Source: Xanthomonas sacchari
GTDB lineage: Bacteria; Pseudomonadota; Gammaproteobacteria; Xanthomonadales; Xanthomonadaceae
Reading direction: 5' to 3'
Length of the DNA: 64,000 nucleotides
NCBI RefSeq assembly: GCF_024266585.1
Contig: NZ_CP100647.1
Span: forward strand, 2,089,001-2,153,000
Position 1 is the first letter of the stretch. Each line of letters begins with the position of its first letter. A program made the translations under genes and the position numbers. Below, in pieces: positions 56,483 to 64,000 of this stretch. Below the pieces are notes generated by a model. It worked only from the letters and a program-made list of their open reading frames with translations. It searched no databases and was not told the origin of the DNA.

Positions 56483-56899
56483 TTATCGACGCCCACCGTC
56501 GCTGCGCGCGTCGCGGGCCTGCCTCCACGCGTCCGCGATTGCCCGTGCGCCGGCAAGGTCGTCCAACACCAGCACCAGCTGACCGTGGTGATCGCTGTAT
56601 TGCACGGCGATGTCGATGCCGGCGTCGCCGAGCAGGCCGGTCAGCAAGCCCAGTTGTCCCGGTGTTTCCTGGTCCAGGCGCAGCAGCACCGCGGGCCGCT
56701 CGGCGGCAACGCGCATCCCGTGCGCCTGCAGCGCGTCGCGCACCGGCGCGGCAGCATCGAACAGGAAGTGCGCGACCGCATGGCCATCCACGCGCCACAC
56801 ACCGCCGCCTTCGATGCTGATGCCGGCCGCGCCCAGTGCCTTGGCCATCGCCGCCAGTGCGCCGGGGCGATCGTCGAGATGGATCTCCACGTCCTTCAT
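56483..56899 (-). CDS. ACT-domain protein
   Basis: Small cytosolic protein of 138 residues with two ACT-like halves: MKDVEIHLDDRPGALAAMAKALGAAGISIEGG and PGQLGLLTGLLGDAGIDIAVQYSDHHGQLVLVLDD. ACT domains bind amino acids and regulate enzymes; this protein has no catalytic domain. Its start overlaps the osmC stop by four bases, so the two are co-translated and controlled from the same promoter. Ligand unknown. Confidence 0.82.
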   Translation of the reverse strand: MKDVEIHLDDRPGALAAMAKALGAAGISIEGGGVWRVDGHAVAHFLFDAAAPVRDALQAHGMRVAAERPAVLLRLDQETPGQLGLLTGLLGDAGIDIAVQYSDHHGQLVLVLDDLAGARAIADAWRQARDARSDGGRR

Positions 56900-57393
56900 C
56901 GCAGTGTCTCCGCCGCTGCCTCGCCGTGCACCACCGTCGCCTCGCAGCGCACCGCCACCGTGCAGCTGTTGGCGATGAAGCACTGCGCGTGCGCCTGTGC
57001 GTGCAGCGCGTGCGCGCGGGCCGCATCGCTGTCCGCGGCAATGGTCACCCGCGGCGCCAGCGCCACTTCGCGGAAGCGTCCGCCGCGGCCGGGATGCAGC
57101 TCCAACCAGCCTTGCGCCTGGTCGTGGTAGGCCAGTACCCGGATGCCGGCATGCGCGCACAGCGCCAGGTAGGTGAGCATGTGGCAGGCGGCGAGGGCGC
57201 CGACGAACAGGTCTTCCGGATTGTGCAGCGCCGGGTCGCCGCGAAACGCGGGATCGGCGCTGCCCGCCAGTGCCGCTTTGCCGGGAACCTGCAGCATGTA
57301 GTCGCGGCCGTAGCCGGCGTAGTCGGCGGTGCCGTCGCCGTGGTTGCCGGTCCAGTGCAGTTGCGAAACGTAGTGATGGAGCGTGTCGGCCAT
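56896..57393 (-). CDS. OsmC-family peroxide-detoxifying protein
   Basis: Protein of 165 residues with the OsmC/Ohr fold. NPEDLFVGALAACHMLTYLAL carries the first conserved Cys70, and FIANSCTVAVRCEATV the second (Cys144). Such pairs reduce organic hydroperoxides using dihydrolipoyl donors. The start at 57393 (MADTLHHYVSQLHWTGN) is preferred. It is divergent from an ArsR-type regulator 71 bases away, which probably represses it, and is co-transcribed with the ACT gene. Confidence 0.9.
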   Translation of the reverse strand: MADTLHHYVSQLHWTGNHGDGTADYAGYGRDYMLQVPGKAALAGSADPAFRGDPALHNPEDLFVGALAACHMLTYLALCAHAGIRVLAYHDQAQGWLELHPGRGGRFREVALAPRVTIAADSDAARAHALHAQAHAQCFIANSCTVAVRCEATVVHGEAAAETLR

Positions 57394-57442
57394 GTGCCTG
57401 CCTCGTGTGGGAAGCGGGCACGGTAGACGCCAGCGCGGCGCC

Positions 57443-57466
57443 ATGCTTCGTCTAGAATCGAAGCAT
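57443..57466. promoter_or_regulatory. Operator-promoter dyad covering the arsR start codon
   Basis: Perfect arms ATGCTTCG (57443-57450) and CGAAGCAT (57459-57466) flank TCTAGAAT. TAGAAT at 57453-57458 is a good -10 for the ArsR gene, only 6 bases before its ATG at 57465, which implies a leaderless transcript. A dimer of the ArsR-type protein bound here would block both divergent promoters. Confidence 0.65.
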
Positions 57467-58127
57467 GAGCGAAGCCACGCCGTTGTCCCGTGTCGCCTTC
57501 CTGCTGGGCGACGCCGCGCGCAGCCGCATGCTGGCCGCGTTGATGAGCGGACAGGCGCGCACCGCCACGGAATTGGCCCTGGACGGGGGCGTGGCGCCGT
57601 CCACCGCCAGCCGACATATGGCGCAACTGGTCGAGGCCGGCCTGCTCGCGGTGGTGTGCCAAGGTCGGCACCGCTATTTCCGCCTCGCCGATGCGCAGGT
57701 CGCCGCAGCGGTCGAGGCGATGATGGGGCTCGCGCCGCCGCCGGCGCGGCGTGCCGGCCCGTCGGATCCCGCGTTGCGCCGGGCGCGCGTGTGCTACGAC
57801 CACCTCGCTGGCGAACTGGCGATCCGCTGGCGCCAGCAGATGGAGGCGCGAGGACACCTGCTGTGCGGCGATGGCATGTCCCTGAGCGCGTCCGGCGCGG
57901 CCTGGTGCGCGACGCTCGGTATCGACGTGGCGGCGCTGCGCGCGTCGCGCCGGCCGGTGTGCCGGCCGTGCCTGGACTGGAGCGAGCGCCGCGACCATGT
58001 CGCCGGTGCGCTGGGCAGCGCCTTGCTCCGGCATCTCCTCGACACCGGGCTGGCCAGGCGCGTGCCGGACTCGCGAGTGGTGCAGATCGGCCCGCGCGGG
58101 GAACGGTTCCTGAGCCTGCTCGACTAG
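57465..58127 (+). CDS. ArsR-family transcriptional regulator
   Basis: Winged-helix regulator of 220 residues: LLGDAARSRMLAALMSGQARTATELALDGGVAPSTASRHMAQLVEAGLL is the ArsR helix-turn-helix; the longer C-terminal part (110-220) has several Cys/His (VCYDHLAGEL, GHLLCGDG, CRPCLDW), which could sense oxidants or metals. It is divergent from the OsmC gene, so hydroperoxide stress is a candidate signal. No Shine-Dalgarno sequence precedes the start, consistent with leaderless initiation. Confidence 0.87.
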   Translation: MSEATPLSRVAFLLGDAARSRMLAALMSGQARTATELALDGGVAPSTASRHMAQLVEAGLLAVVCQGRHRYFRLADAQVAAAVEAMMGLAPPPARRAGPSDPALRRARVCYDHLAGELAIRWRQQMEARGHLLCGDGMSLSASGAAWCATLGIDVAALRASRRPVCRPCLDWSERRDHVAGALGSALLRHLLDTGLARRVPDSRVVQIGPRGERFLSLLD

Positions 58128-58144
58128 GATGCGCCCGCTGCCGC

Positions 58145-59569
58145 TCAGGCCGCGGCGTCGTCCTCGGCCAGGTGCAGGCGGCCGCGCAGCGAATTGCTCA
58201 GCGCCTCGGTGATGGTCACGTCGACGAACTGGCCGATCAGGCGCGGGTGGCCGGGGAAGTTCACCGAGCGCATGTTCTCGGTCTTGCCGGTCAGCTCGGC
58301 CGGGTTCTTCTTCGACGGTCCTTCCACCAGCACGCGCTGCACGCTGCCGATCATGCCCTGCGAGATCTGTTGCGCATGCGCGTTGATGTGCGCCTGCAGC
58401 CGCGCCAGCCGCGCATGCTTGACCGCCTCGGGCGTGTCGTCTTCCAGGTCGGCGGCGGGCGTGCCCGGGCGCCGCGAATAGATGAAGGAGAAGCTCTGGT
58501 CGAAGCCCACGTCCTCGATCAGCTTCATGGTCTTCTCGAAATCGGCGTCGGTCTCGCCGGGGAAGCCGACGATGAAGTCCGAGCTGATCGAGATGTCCGG
58601 GCGCACCGCGCGCAGCTTGCGGATCTTCTGCTTGAATTCCAGCGCGGTGTAGCCGCGCTTCATCGCGCTGAGGATGCGGTCGCTGCCGGCCTGCACCGGC
58701 AGATGCAGGTAGTTGGCCAGCTGTGGCACGTCGCGGTAGGCCTCCACCAGCGAGTCGCTGAACTCCAGCGGATGCGAGGTGGTGAAGCGGATGCGGCCGA
58801 TGCCCTCGATCTGCGCGATGCTGCGGATCAGCAGGCCCAGGTCGGCATGCTGCACGTCCTCGCCGGCCTCGGCGTCGGCGTAGGGGCCGCGGTAGGCGTT
58901 GACGTTCTGGCCGAGCAGGTTGATCTCGCGCACGCCCTGCGCGGCCAGTTGCGCCACTTCCACCAGCACGTCCTCGAACGGCCGGCTGACTTCTTCGCCG
59001 CGGGTGTAGGGCACCACGCAGAACGAGCAGTACTTGGAGCAGCCTTCCATGATCGACACGAACGCCGACGGGCCTTCGGCGCGCGGTTCCGGCAGGCGGT
59101 CGAACTTCTCCACCTCGGGGAAGCTGATGTCCACCTGCGCCTGCCCGGAGGCGCGGCGTGCGCGGATCAGTTCCGGCAACCGGTGCAGGGTCTGCGGGCC
59201 GAACACCAGGTCCACGTAGGGCGCGCGCTTGACGATGGCCTCGCCTTCCTGCGAGGCCACGCAGCCGCCGACGCCGATGATCACCGGCTTGCCGCCGGCC
59301 TTGAGCGCCTTCCAGCGGCCGAGCTGGCTGAACACCTTCTCCTGCGCCTTTTCGCGGATCGAGCAGGTGTTGACCAGCACCACGTCCGCTTCTTCCGGGT
59401 TGTCGGTCAGCTCCAGGCCCTCGGCCGCAGCGAGCACGTCGGCCATCTTGGCCGAGTCGTACTCGTTCATCTGGCAACCGTGGGTCTTGATGTACAGCTT
59501 GCCGCGCACCGGCGAGGGCGCGGCGGCGGTGCCGGTGGAGGGCAGGGGATGCAGGATGGTCCCGGGCAT
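58145..59569 (-). CDS. miaB: tRNA-2-methylthio-N6-dimethylallyladenosine synthase MiaB
   Basis: Radical-SAM methylthiotransferase of 474 residues that converts i6A37 to ms2i6A37 in tRNAs. The N-terminal UPF0004 domain has Cys32 in [12 protein letters not shown] plus Cys in NTCSIREKA; the radical-SAM cluster is [20 protein letters not shown] near 172-191; a TRAM domain closes the C-terminus (GLVEGPSKK-like [20 protein letters not shown]). All six cluster cysteines are visible. In many gammaproteobacteria phoH directly follows miaB; here the OsmC/ACT/ArsR genes lie in between. Confidence 0.95.
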   Translation of the reverse strand: MPGTILHPLPSTGTAAAPSPVRGKLYIKTHGCQMNEYDSAKMADVLAAAEGLELTDNPEEADVVLVNTCSIREKAQEKVFSQLGRWKALKAGGKPVIIGVGGCVASQEGEAIVKRAPYVDLVFGPQTLHRLPELIRARRASGQAQVDISFPEVEKFDRLPEPRAEGPSAFVSIMEGCSKYCSFCVVPYTRGEEVSRPFEDVLVEVAQLAAQGVREINLLGQNVNAYRGPYADAEAGEDVQHADLGLLIRSIAQIEGIGRIRFTTSHPLEFSDSLVEAYRDVPQLANYLHLPVQAGSDRILSAMKRGYTALEFKQKIRKLRAVRPDISISSDFIVGFPGETDADFEKTMKLIEDVGFDQSFSFIYSRRPGTPAADLEDDTPEAVKHARLARLQAHINAHAQQISQGMIGSVQRVLVEGPSKKNPAELTGKTENMRSVNFPGHPRLIGQFVDVTITEALSNSLRGRLHLAEDDAAA

Positions 59570-59638
59570 GGCGCTTAATCCAGGCGGGTGGCTGGGGAAG
59601 CTGACTAGTTTACCCGTGCCGGCGCGGCTGCGCTGGGC

Positions 59639-60256
59639 TCAGCCGGCCCCCGCGTCCACCGCCTGCGCGCGCTGCACCGCCGGCCGCGCCGCCATCCGCG
59701 CGGCGTAGGCGCGGGTCGGCGCCGGCGGATCGAGCAGGCCGAACTGCAGCATCCAGCCCAGCGCGCTGCCCCACAGCACGTCGGCGGCGCTGCAGCGCGC
59801 GCCGAGCAGGTGGTCGCCGCGCGCCAGTTGCGCGTCCAGCACCGCCAGCACGGTGTCGCAGTCGGCATAGGGCGACATCGCCCGCGGCGGTGGCGCGCGC
59901 TTGAGCGCGCGGTCGATCAGCGCCGGCTCGAAACAGGCGCCGTAGAACGCCAGCCAGCGCAGGTAAGGGCCGCGCAGCGGGTCGCCGATCGGCGGCGCCA
60001 GGCCGGCCTCCGGGTACAGGTCGGCCAGGTAAGGGTAGATCGCGCCTTGTTCGGTCACCACTGCGCCGGCATGCACGATCGCCGGCACCTTGCCCATCGG
60101 GTTGATCGCCAGGTACTCCGGCGCCAGTTGCGCCTGCCGCTCGAAGTCGATGCGCGCGATGGTGTAGTCGGCGCCCAGTTCCTCGAGCAGGATCAGCACG
60201 CCGCGCGAGCGCGACTGCGGGTTGTGGAACAGGGTGATGTGGCGGTCGGCGGTCAT
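59639..60256 (-). CDS. Glutathione S-transferase
   Basis: Cytosolic GST of 205 residues: the thioredoxin-like N-domain starts HITLFHNPQSRSRGVLILLEELGADY and contains NPMGKVPAIVHAGAVVTEQGAIYPYLAD (cis-Pro and the EQGAI glutathione loop); the helical C-domain follows with SAADVLWGSALGWML. The class cannot be fixed. It is divergent from a WYL-domain regulator, with an operator in the 76-base gap, so the regulator probably controls it. The start at 60256 gives MTADRHITLF. Confidence 0.9.
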   Translation of the reverse strand: MTADRHITLFHNPQSRSRGVLILLEELGADYTIARIDFERQAQLAPEYLAINPMGKVPAIVHAGAVVTEQGAIYPYLADLYPEAGLAPPIGDPLRGPYLRWLAFYGACFEPALIDRALKRAPPPRAMSPYADCDTVLAVLDAQLARGDHLLGARCSAADVLWGSALGWMLQFGLLDPPAPTRAYAARMAARPAVQRAQAVDAGAG

Positions 60257-60296
60257 GCGCGGCTCCTGGCTGGTCGGTGTTGGCAGCGTAGACCCC

Positions 60297-60321
60297 ATTG
60301 CGGACAGGTTCTGTCCGCAAT
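60297..60321. promoter_or_regulatory. Perfect palindromic operator between gst and the WYL regulator
   Basis: Arms ATTGCGGACAG (60297-60307) and CTGTCCGCAAT (60311-60321) around GTT. It ends 11 bases before the regulator's start codon and 40 bases from the gst start. CGGACA/TGTCCG half-sites are common for YafY-type regulators. Confidence 0.8.
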
Positions 60322-60332
60322 AGCGTGCACCG

Positions 60333-61310
60333 ATGTCCTCGCCCGCCGCCCGCCTGTTGCGCCTGATCGCCCTGCTGCAGACCCGCCGGCTGTGGTCCGG
60401 CGCCGAGCTGGCCGAGCGGCTGGGAGTGGACCGCCGCAGCCTGCGCCGCGACGTGGAGCGGCTGCGTGCGCTGGGCTATGCGGTGGAGGCGGCGGCCGGC
60501 GTCGGCGGCGGCTACCGCCTGGCGGCGGGGGCGCAGATGCTGCCGCTGCTGTTCGAAGAGGACGAGGCGGTGGCGGTCGCAGTGGCGCTGCGCGCCGCCT
60601 GCGCCAGCATGGCCGGCCTGGAGGACACGGCGGTGCGGGTGCTGGCCAAGCTCGAGCCGCTGCTGCCGGCGCGGGTACGGCAGCGCGCCGAGGCGCTGCA
60701 GGGCGCGACCCTGGCGCTGGGCCAGGACCCGCTGCGGCCGGACACGCGGGTGCTGATCGGCGTCGCCAGCGCCTGCCGCGACCGGCGCCTGCTCGGCTTC
60801 GCCTACCGCGACCATGGCGGCCGCGCCAGCCAGCGGCTGGTCGAGCCGTTGCGGCTGGTCAACGCCGGTCGCCGCTGGTACCTGCTGGCCTGGGACCGCG
60901 ACCGTGGCGACTGGCGCACCTTCCGCGTCGAGCGCATCGTGCCGCCCTTGCAGCTCGGCGCGGCGGTGGCGCTGCGCCTGCCGCCGCAGGAACCGGCGGC
61001 CATGGTCGATGCGGCGATCCGCTACAGCCCGCGGGCGATGGGGTTCGCCCTCAGCGTGCGCCTGCGCGGCAGCGCCGCCGAGTTGGGAGCGCGCGTTCCG
61101 CTGTGGTGCGGCACCTTGCAGGACGAGGCCGACGGCCACTGCCGGCTGTCGCTGCTGGCCGATGCGGTGCCGTGGCTGGCGGCGCAGTTGCTGACCGTCG
61201 GGGTGCCGTTCGCGGAACTGCAGGCCGAGCCCGAGGTGCGGGCCGCGCTGCGCGGGGTGCTGAACGCGTTGCTGGAGCAGGTGCCGGCGTCCGTACCGCC
61301 CGGGCAGTAG
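60333..61310 (+). CDS. YafY-type HTH/WYL-domain transcriptional regulator
   Basis: Regulator of 325 residues. The N-terminal winged helix is RLLRLIALLQTRRLWSGAELAERLGVDRRSLRRDVERLRALGY; the central WYL domain (about 145-225) has the variant QRLVEPLRLVNAGRRWYLLAWDRDRGDWRTFRVERI; a WCX domain ends the protein. WYL domains bind nucleic acid or small ligands. It is divergent from gst with a perfect palindrome between them, which implies autoregulation and control of gst. Confidence 0.92.
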   Translation: MSSPAARLLRLIALLQTRRLWSGAELAERLGVDRRSLRRDVERLRALGYAVEAAAGVGGGYRLAAGAQMLPLLFEEDEAVAVAVALRAACASMAGLEDTAVRVLAKLEPLLPARVRQRAEALQGATLALGQDPLRPDTRVLIGVASACRDRRLLGFAYRDHGGRASQRLVEPLRLVNAGRRWYLLAWDRDRGDWRTFRVERIVPPLQLGAAVALRLPPQEPAAMVDAAIRYSPRAMGFALSVRLRGSAAELGARVPLWCGTLQDEADGHCRLSLLADAVPWLAAQLLTVGVPFAELQAEPEVRAALRGVLNALLEQVPASVPPGQ

Positions 61311-61400
61311 GCGTCCGGGCCTGCCGGCGCCCAGGTCTGCCGGGTGTTCTGGGGTGGCGCGCACTTGGCAAGTGCCGGGGAAGTTGGGACACTCGCCGCC

Positions 61401-62357
61401 ATGAAGGGGATGCTGTGGCTCCTGGGGCTGGGATTCGCCACGTTGACGGCTGCGCCGGCCAGCGCCGGCACCCTGTACAAGTGCACCGGCAGCGACGGCG
61501 TGCCCAGCTACGGCAGCAAGCGCGTGTCCGGCGCCAGCTGCAGCGTGATCGGCCGCTACACCCCCGACCGCCGCGCCGCGCGCGCCGCCCCGGCCCCTGC
61601 GCCGGCCAAGGCCAGCGTCGAGCGGGCGCCCAGCCGCGGCGTCATCGCCAGCGCCTCAGCGGTGGCGCCGGCCACTCTGATCAGCGCCCCGGTGACCGCC
61701 CCGGCCCCGGTCACCGCCAACGCCGTGCCCAACCGGATTGCGCCGGTGCCGCCCGGCAGCAGCGGCGTACCGCGCCGCCTGGTCAGCGGCCAGCTGTACT
61801 CGTACATGAAGGATGGCGTGCGCCACTACACCAGTGCGCGCCCGACCCAGGTCGCCAATCTCGGCGCGGTGCGCACGATCCGCTACAGCTTCATGGAGAC
61901 CTGCTACGCCTGCGCCAATCCCGGGGTCAACTTCGGTGCGGTGCGCCTGAACACCACCGCCTACCAGAGCGAGATCGCCGCCGCTGCGCGCGAGTACGGC
62001 GTCGACGAGGCGGTGGTGCGCGCCATCATCCACGCCGAGTCCGCCTACAACCCGATGGCGCTCAGCCGCGCCGGCGCGCAGGGACTGATGCAGCTAATGC
62101 CGCCGACCGCGCGCCGCTTCGGCGTCAGCGATTCTTTTGATGCAGCGCAAAACATTCGCGGCGGCGTGCAGTACCTGGCGTGGCTGCTGAAGCGCTTCAA
62201 CGGCAACCTCAGCCTGGCCGCGGCCGGCTACAACGCCGGCGAGGGCGCGGTAGACAAACACGGCGGGGTGCCGCCGTACAGCGAGACCCAACGCTACGTG
62301 CAACGGGTGGGCGTGCTCGCCGAGCGCTACCGCGGCGTGCTGGCGACCGCGCGTTGA
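61401..62357 (+). CDS. Lytic transglycosylase with N-terminal DUF4124-like segment
   Basis: Exported cell-wall enzyme of 318 residues. The signal peptide MKGMLWLLGLGFATLTAAPASAG ends in ASA; the following LYKCTGSDGVPSYGSKRVSGASC is a DUF4124-type segment. A Pro/Ala-rich linker (about 55-110) leads to the SLT domain: EYGVDEAVVRAIIHAESAYNPMALSRAGAQGLMQLMPPTARRFGV with catalytic Glu213, then NIRGGVQYLAWLLKRFNGNLSLAAAGYNAGEGAV. It cleaves peptidoglycan to 1,6-anhydromuropeptides. Confidence 0.93.
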   Translation: MKGMLWLLGLGFATLTAAPASAGTLYKCTGSDGVPSYGSKRVSGASCSVIGRYTPDRRAARAAPAPAPAKASVERAPSRGVIASASAVAPATLISAPVTAPAPVTANAVPNRIAPVPPGSSGVPRRLVSGQLYSYMKDGVRHYTSARPTQVANLGAVRTIRYSFMETCYACANPGVNFGAVRLNTTAYQSEIAAAAREYGVDEAVVRAIIHAESAYNPMALSRAGAQGLMQLMPPTARRFGVSDSFDAAQNIRGGVQYLAWLLKRFNGNLSLAAAGYNAGEGAVDKHGGVPPYSETQRYVQRVGVLAERYRGVLATAR

Positions 62358-62395
62358 GCCGCCGCCGCGGCTCTGCACACGGCGTTGCGTCTCCA

Positions 62396-62425
62396 TTGTC
62401 GACGCGTTAAGGGTTCCGCTACACT
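62396..62425 (+). promoter_or_regulatory. Probable promoter of petABC
   Basis: TTGTCG (62396-62401), 18-base spacer, TACACT (62420-62425), about 78 bases before the petA start. The match to sigma70 consensus is fair and the location is right for the cytochrome bc1 operon. Confidence 0.4.
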
Positions 62426-62503
62426 GCAATGGATTTAGTGCGGCTCGCCCCCCACCGAGCTGCTGGCAGCCTCACGCTACCCAATCACAGATCGGAGTGC
62501 CGG

Positions 62504-63133
62504 ATGGCCAACGATGGGGTCAACGATTCTGTAAACGCAGGACGCCGCCGCTTTCTCACCGCCACCACGTCCGTCGTGGGTGCGGTCGGTGCGGGGTTCG
62601 TCGCGGTTCCTTTCATCAAGTCCTGGAATCCGAGCGCAAAGGCCAAGCTGGCCGGCGCGCCGGTCACCGCCGACATCAGCGCCCTGCAGGAAGGCCAGCG
62701 CCTGATCCTGGAATGGCGCGGCCAGCCGATCTGGATCGTCAAGCGCTCCAAGGCGATGCTCGATGCGTTGCCGTCGCTGGACAGCCGGCTCAAGGATCCG
62801 GAGTCCACCAACAAGGACCAGCAGCCGGACTACGTGCTGAAGAATCCGGAGTACCGCTCGATCAAGCCCGACGTCTCGGTGCTGGTCGGCCTGTGCACGC
62901 ACCTGGGCTGCTCGCCGGAAATGGTCGCCGAGATCCGCCCCGAACCCTACGACCCCGACTGGAAGGGCGGCTATTTCTGCCCCTGCCACAAGTCGCGCTT
63001 CGACATGTCCGGACGCGTGTTCCAGGGCGTGCCGGCGCCGATCAACCTGCTGGTGCCGCCGCACCACTACCAGGACGACAACACGCTGGTGATCGGCGTG
63101 GATCCGGGCGCGTCCGCAAAGGGAGGGGTGTAA
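62504..63133 (+). CDS. petA: Ubiquinol-cytochrome c reductase iron-sulfur (Rieske) subunit
   Basis: Rieske protein of the cytochrome bc1 complex, 209 residues, anchored in the inner membrane with its cluster domain in the periplasm. NAGRRRFLTATTSVVGAVGAGFVAVPF is the twin-arginine signal-anchor. The 2Fe-2S ligands are Cys131 and His133 (CTHLGC) and Cys159 and His162 (CPCHKSRFD); Cys136 and Cys161 form the disulfide. The ATG at 62504 has GGAG 10 bases upstream. petB follows 3 bases after the stop. Confidence 0.96.
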   Translation: MANDGVNDSVNAGRRRFLTATTSVVGAVGAGFVAVPFIKSWNPSAKAKLAGAPVTADISALQEGQRLILEWRGQPIWIVKRSKAMLDALPSLDSRLKDPESTNKDQQPDYVLKNPEYRSIKPDVSVLVGLCTHLGCSPEMVAEIRPEPYDPDWKGGYFCPCHKSRFDMSGRVFQGVPAPINLLVPPHHYQDDNTLVIGVDPGASAKGGV

Positions 63134-63136
63134 GTC

Positions 63137-64000
63137 ATGGCCGACAACCTCCTCACCCGCACCGCGGGCAACGTGTTCGACTGGGTCAACGAGCGCGCCC
63201 CCGGGCTGATGCCGTTCTACCGCAAGCACGTCAGCGAGTACTACGCGCCGAAGAACTTCAACCTCTGGTACTACTTCGGCTCGCTGGCGCTGGTGGTGCT
63301 GGTCAACCAGATCGTCACCGGCATCTTCCTGACGATGCACTACAAGACCAGCGCGGCCGAGGCGTTCAACTCGGTCGAGTACATCATGCGCGACGTCGAG
63401 TGGGGCTGGCTGATCCGCTACATGCACTCCACCGGCGCCTCGCTGTTCTTCATCGTGGTGTACCTGCACATGTTCCGCGGGCTGATGTACGGCAGCTACA
63501 AGAAGCCGCGCGAGCTGGTGTGGATCCTGGGCATGCTGATCTACCTGGTGCTGATGGCCGAAGCCTTCATGGGCTACGTGCTGCCCTGGGGGCAGATGTC
63601 GTTCTGGGGCGCCAAGGTGATCATCTCGCTGTTCGGCGCGATCCCGGTGATCGGCAACGGCCTGACCGAGTGGATCATGGGCGACTACCTGCCGTCCGAC
63701 GCCACCCTCAACCGCTTCTTCGCCCTGCACGTGATCGCGCTGCCGCTGGTGTTGTTGCTGCTGGTGGTGCTGCACCTGGGCGCGCTGCACGAGGTCGGTT
63801 CCAACAACCCCGACGGTGTGGAGATCAAGAAGGGCCCCAAGGGCAACCGCTGGAGCCCGAACAAGCCGGCCGACGGCATCCCGTTCCATCCGTACTACAC
63901 GGTCAAGGACATGGTCGGCGTCGGCTTCCTGCTGATGATCGGCGCCTTCATCATCTTCTTCGCGCCCGGCTTCGGCGGCCTGTTCCTGGAGCACGACAAC
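63137..64000 (+). CDS. petB: Cytochrome b subunit of the bc1 complex, 3' truncated by window edge
   Basis: The first 288 codons of cytochrome b (about 400 or more in full). The start MADNLLTRTAGNVFDWVNERAPG is followed by FNLWYYFGSLALVVLVNQIVTGIFLTMHYK, RYMHSTGASLFFIVVYLHMFRGLMYGSYK (haem-ligand histidines) and the quinol-site region GYVLPWGQMSFWGAKV. The C-terminal helices are just beginning (DMVGVGFLLMIGAFIIFFAPG) when the window stops; no stop codon is reached. It forms the membrane core of complex III with petA and a downstream cytochrome c1. Confidence 0.95.
   Translation, partial: MADNLLTRTAGNVFDWVNERAPGLMPFYRKHVSEYYAPKNFNLWYYFGSLALVVLVNQIVTGIFLTMHYKTSAAEAFNSVEYIMRDVEWGWLIRYMHSTGASLFFIVVYLHMFRGLMYGSYKKPRELVWILGMLIYLVLMAEAFMGYVLPWGQMSFWGAKVIISLFGAIPVIGNGLTEWIMGDYLPSDATLNRFFALHVIALPLVLLLLVVLHLGALHEVGSNNPDGVEIKKGPKGNRWSPNKPADGIPFHPYYTVKDMVGVGFLLMIGAFIIFFAPGFGGLFLEHDN

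Overview
The window is about 64 kb of very GC-rich gammaproteobacterial chromosome. Gene content (rlmKL, miaB-phoH-ybeY-corC, petAB, CHASE/HD-GYP/GGDEF signalling), an ice-nucleation repeat gene, and many intergenic palindromes of the GTAGGAGCGGCTTCAGCCG and GGGAATCGGGAATGGGGAAT types all point to Xanthomonas. An early-branching, ice-nucleation-bearing lineage is my guess; the species cannot be fixed from this sequence alone.

Layout. 1-9.9 kb: end of an AraC regulator, rlmKL, an HD-GYP response regulator followed by a large CHASE/PAS hybrid kinase, and a DUF445 membrane protein. 10-19.7 kb: ParB-like protein, EthD protein, alanine dehydrogenase, a divergent omega-aminotransferase / XRE-cupin regulator pair with a puuC-type aldehyde dehydrogenase, DUF1203, a TetR-YciI-tag group and a secreted protein. 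20-25.1 kb: an oxalate/formate-type transporter, fdhD, an FdhF/YdeP molybdopterin oxidoreductase and a small winged-helix-like protein in one tight operon. 25.6-26.9 kb: the repeat and C-terminal part of an ice nucleation protein with no N-terminal domain. 27.2-29.8 kb: an MHS transporter whose 3' end overlaps that of a convergent diguanylate cyclase gene.

29.9-48.2 kb is mainly polyamine uptake and catabolism: puuB, puuA, puuD, a second puuA-like gene, a putrescine-type aminotransferase, potF, then potGHI; a succinate-semialdehyde-type dehydrogenase follows. Together these could import putrescine or spermidine and carry it through the gamma-glutamyl route or by transamination to GABA and succinate. 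potF is separated from potGHI by an intact IS110-family element and a three-gene EmrAB/OprM-type efflux operon.

49.9-64 kb: corA, a DUF4105 membrane protein, corC, ybeY, phoH, an ACT protein, osmC with a divergent ArsR regulator, miaB, a glutathione S-transferase divergent from a WYL regulator, a lytic transglycosylase, and petA-petB (petB runs off the end).

The most striking signal is in the IS110 element (39314-40461). Its 216-base noncoding end folds on paper into two loops of the bridge RNA architecture known for IS621. One loop carries short guides matching the actual target, the GTAGG-AG-CGGCTTCAG core of the dispersed Xanthomonas palindrome; the other carries guides matching the element's own two ends. 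Joining the ends in a circle would create a TTGACT-17 bp-TATCGT promoter just upstream of this RNA. The element therefore looks like an RNA-guided transposon addressed to a repeat family present many times in the genome.
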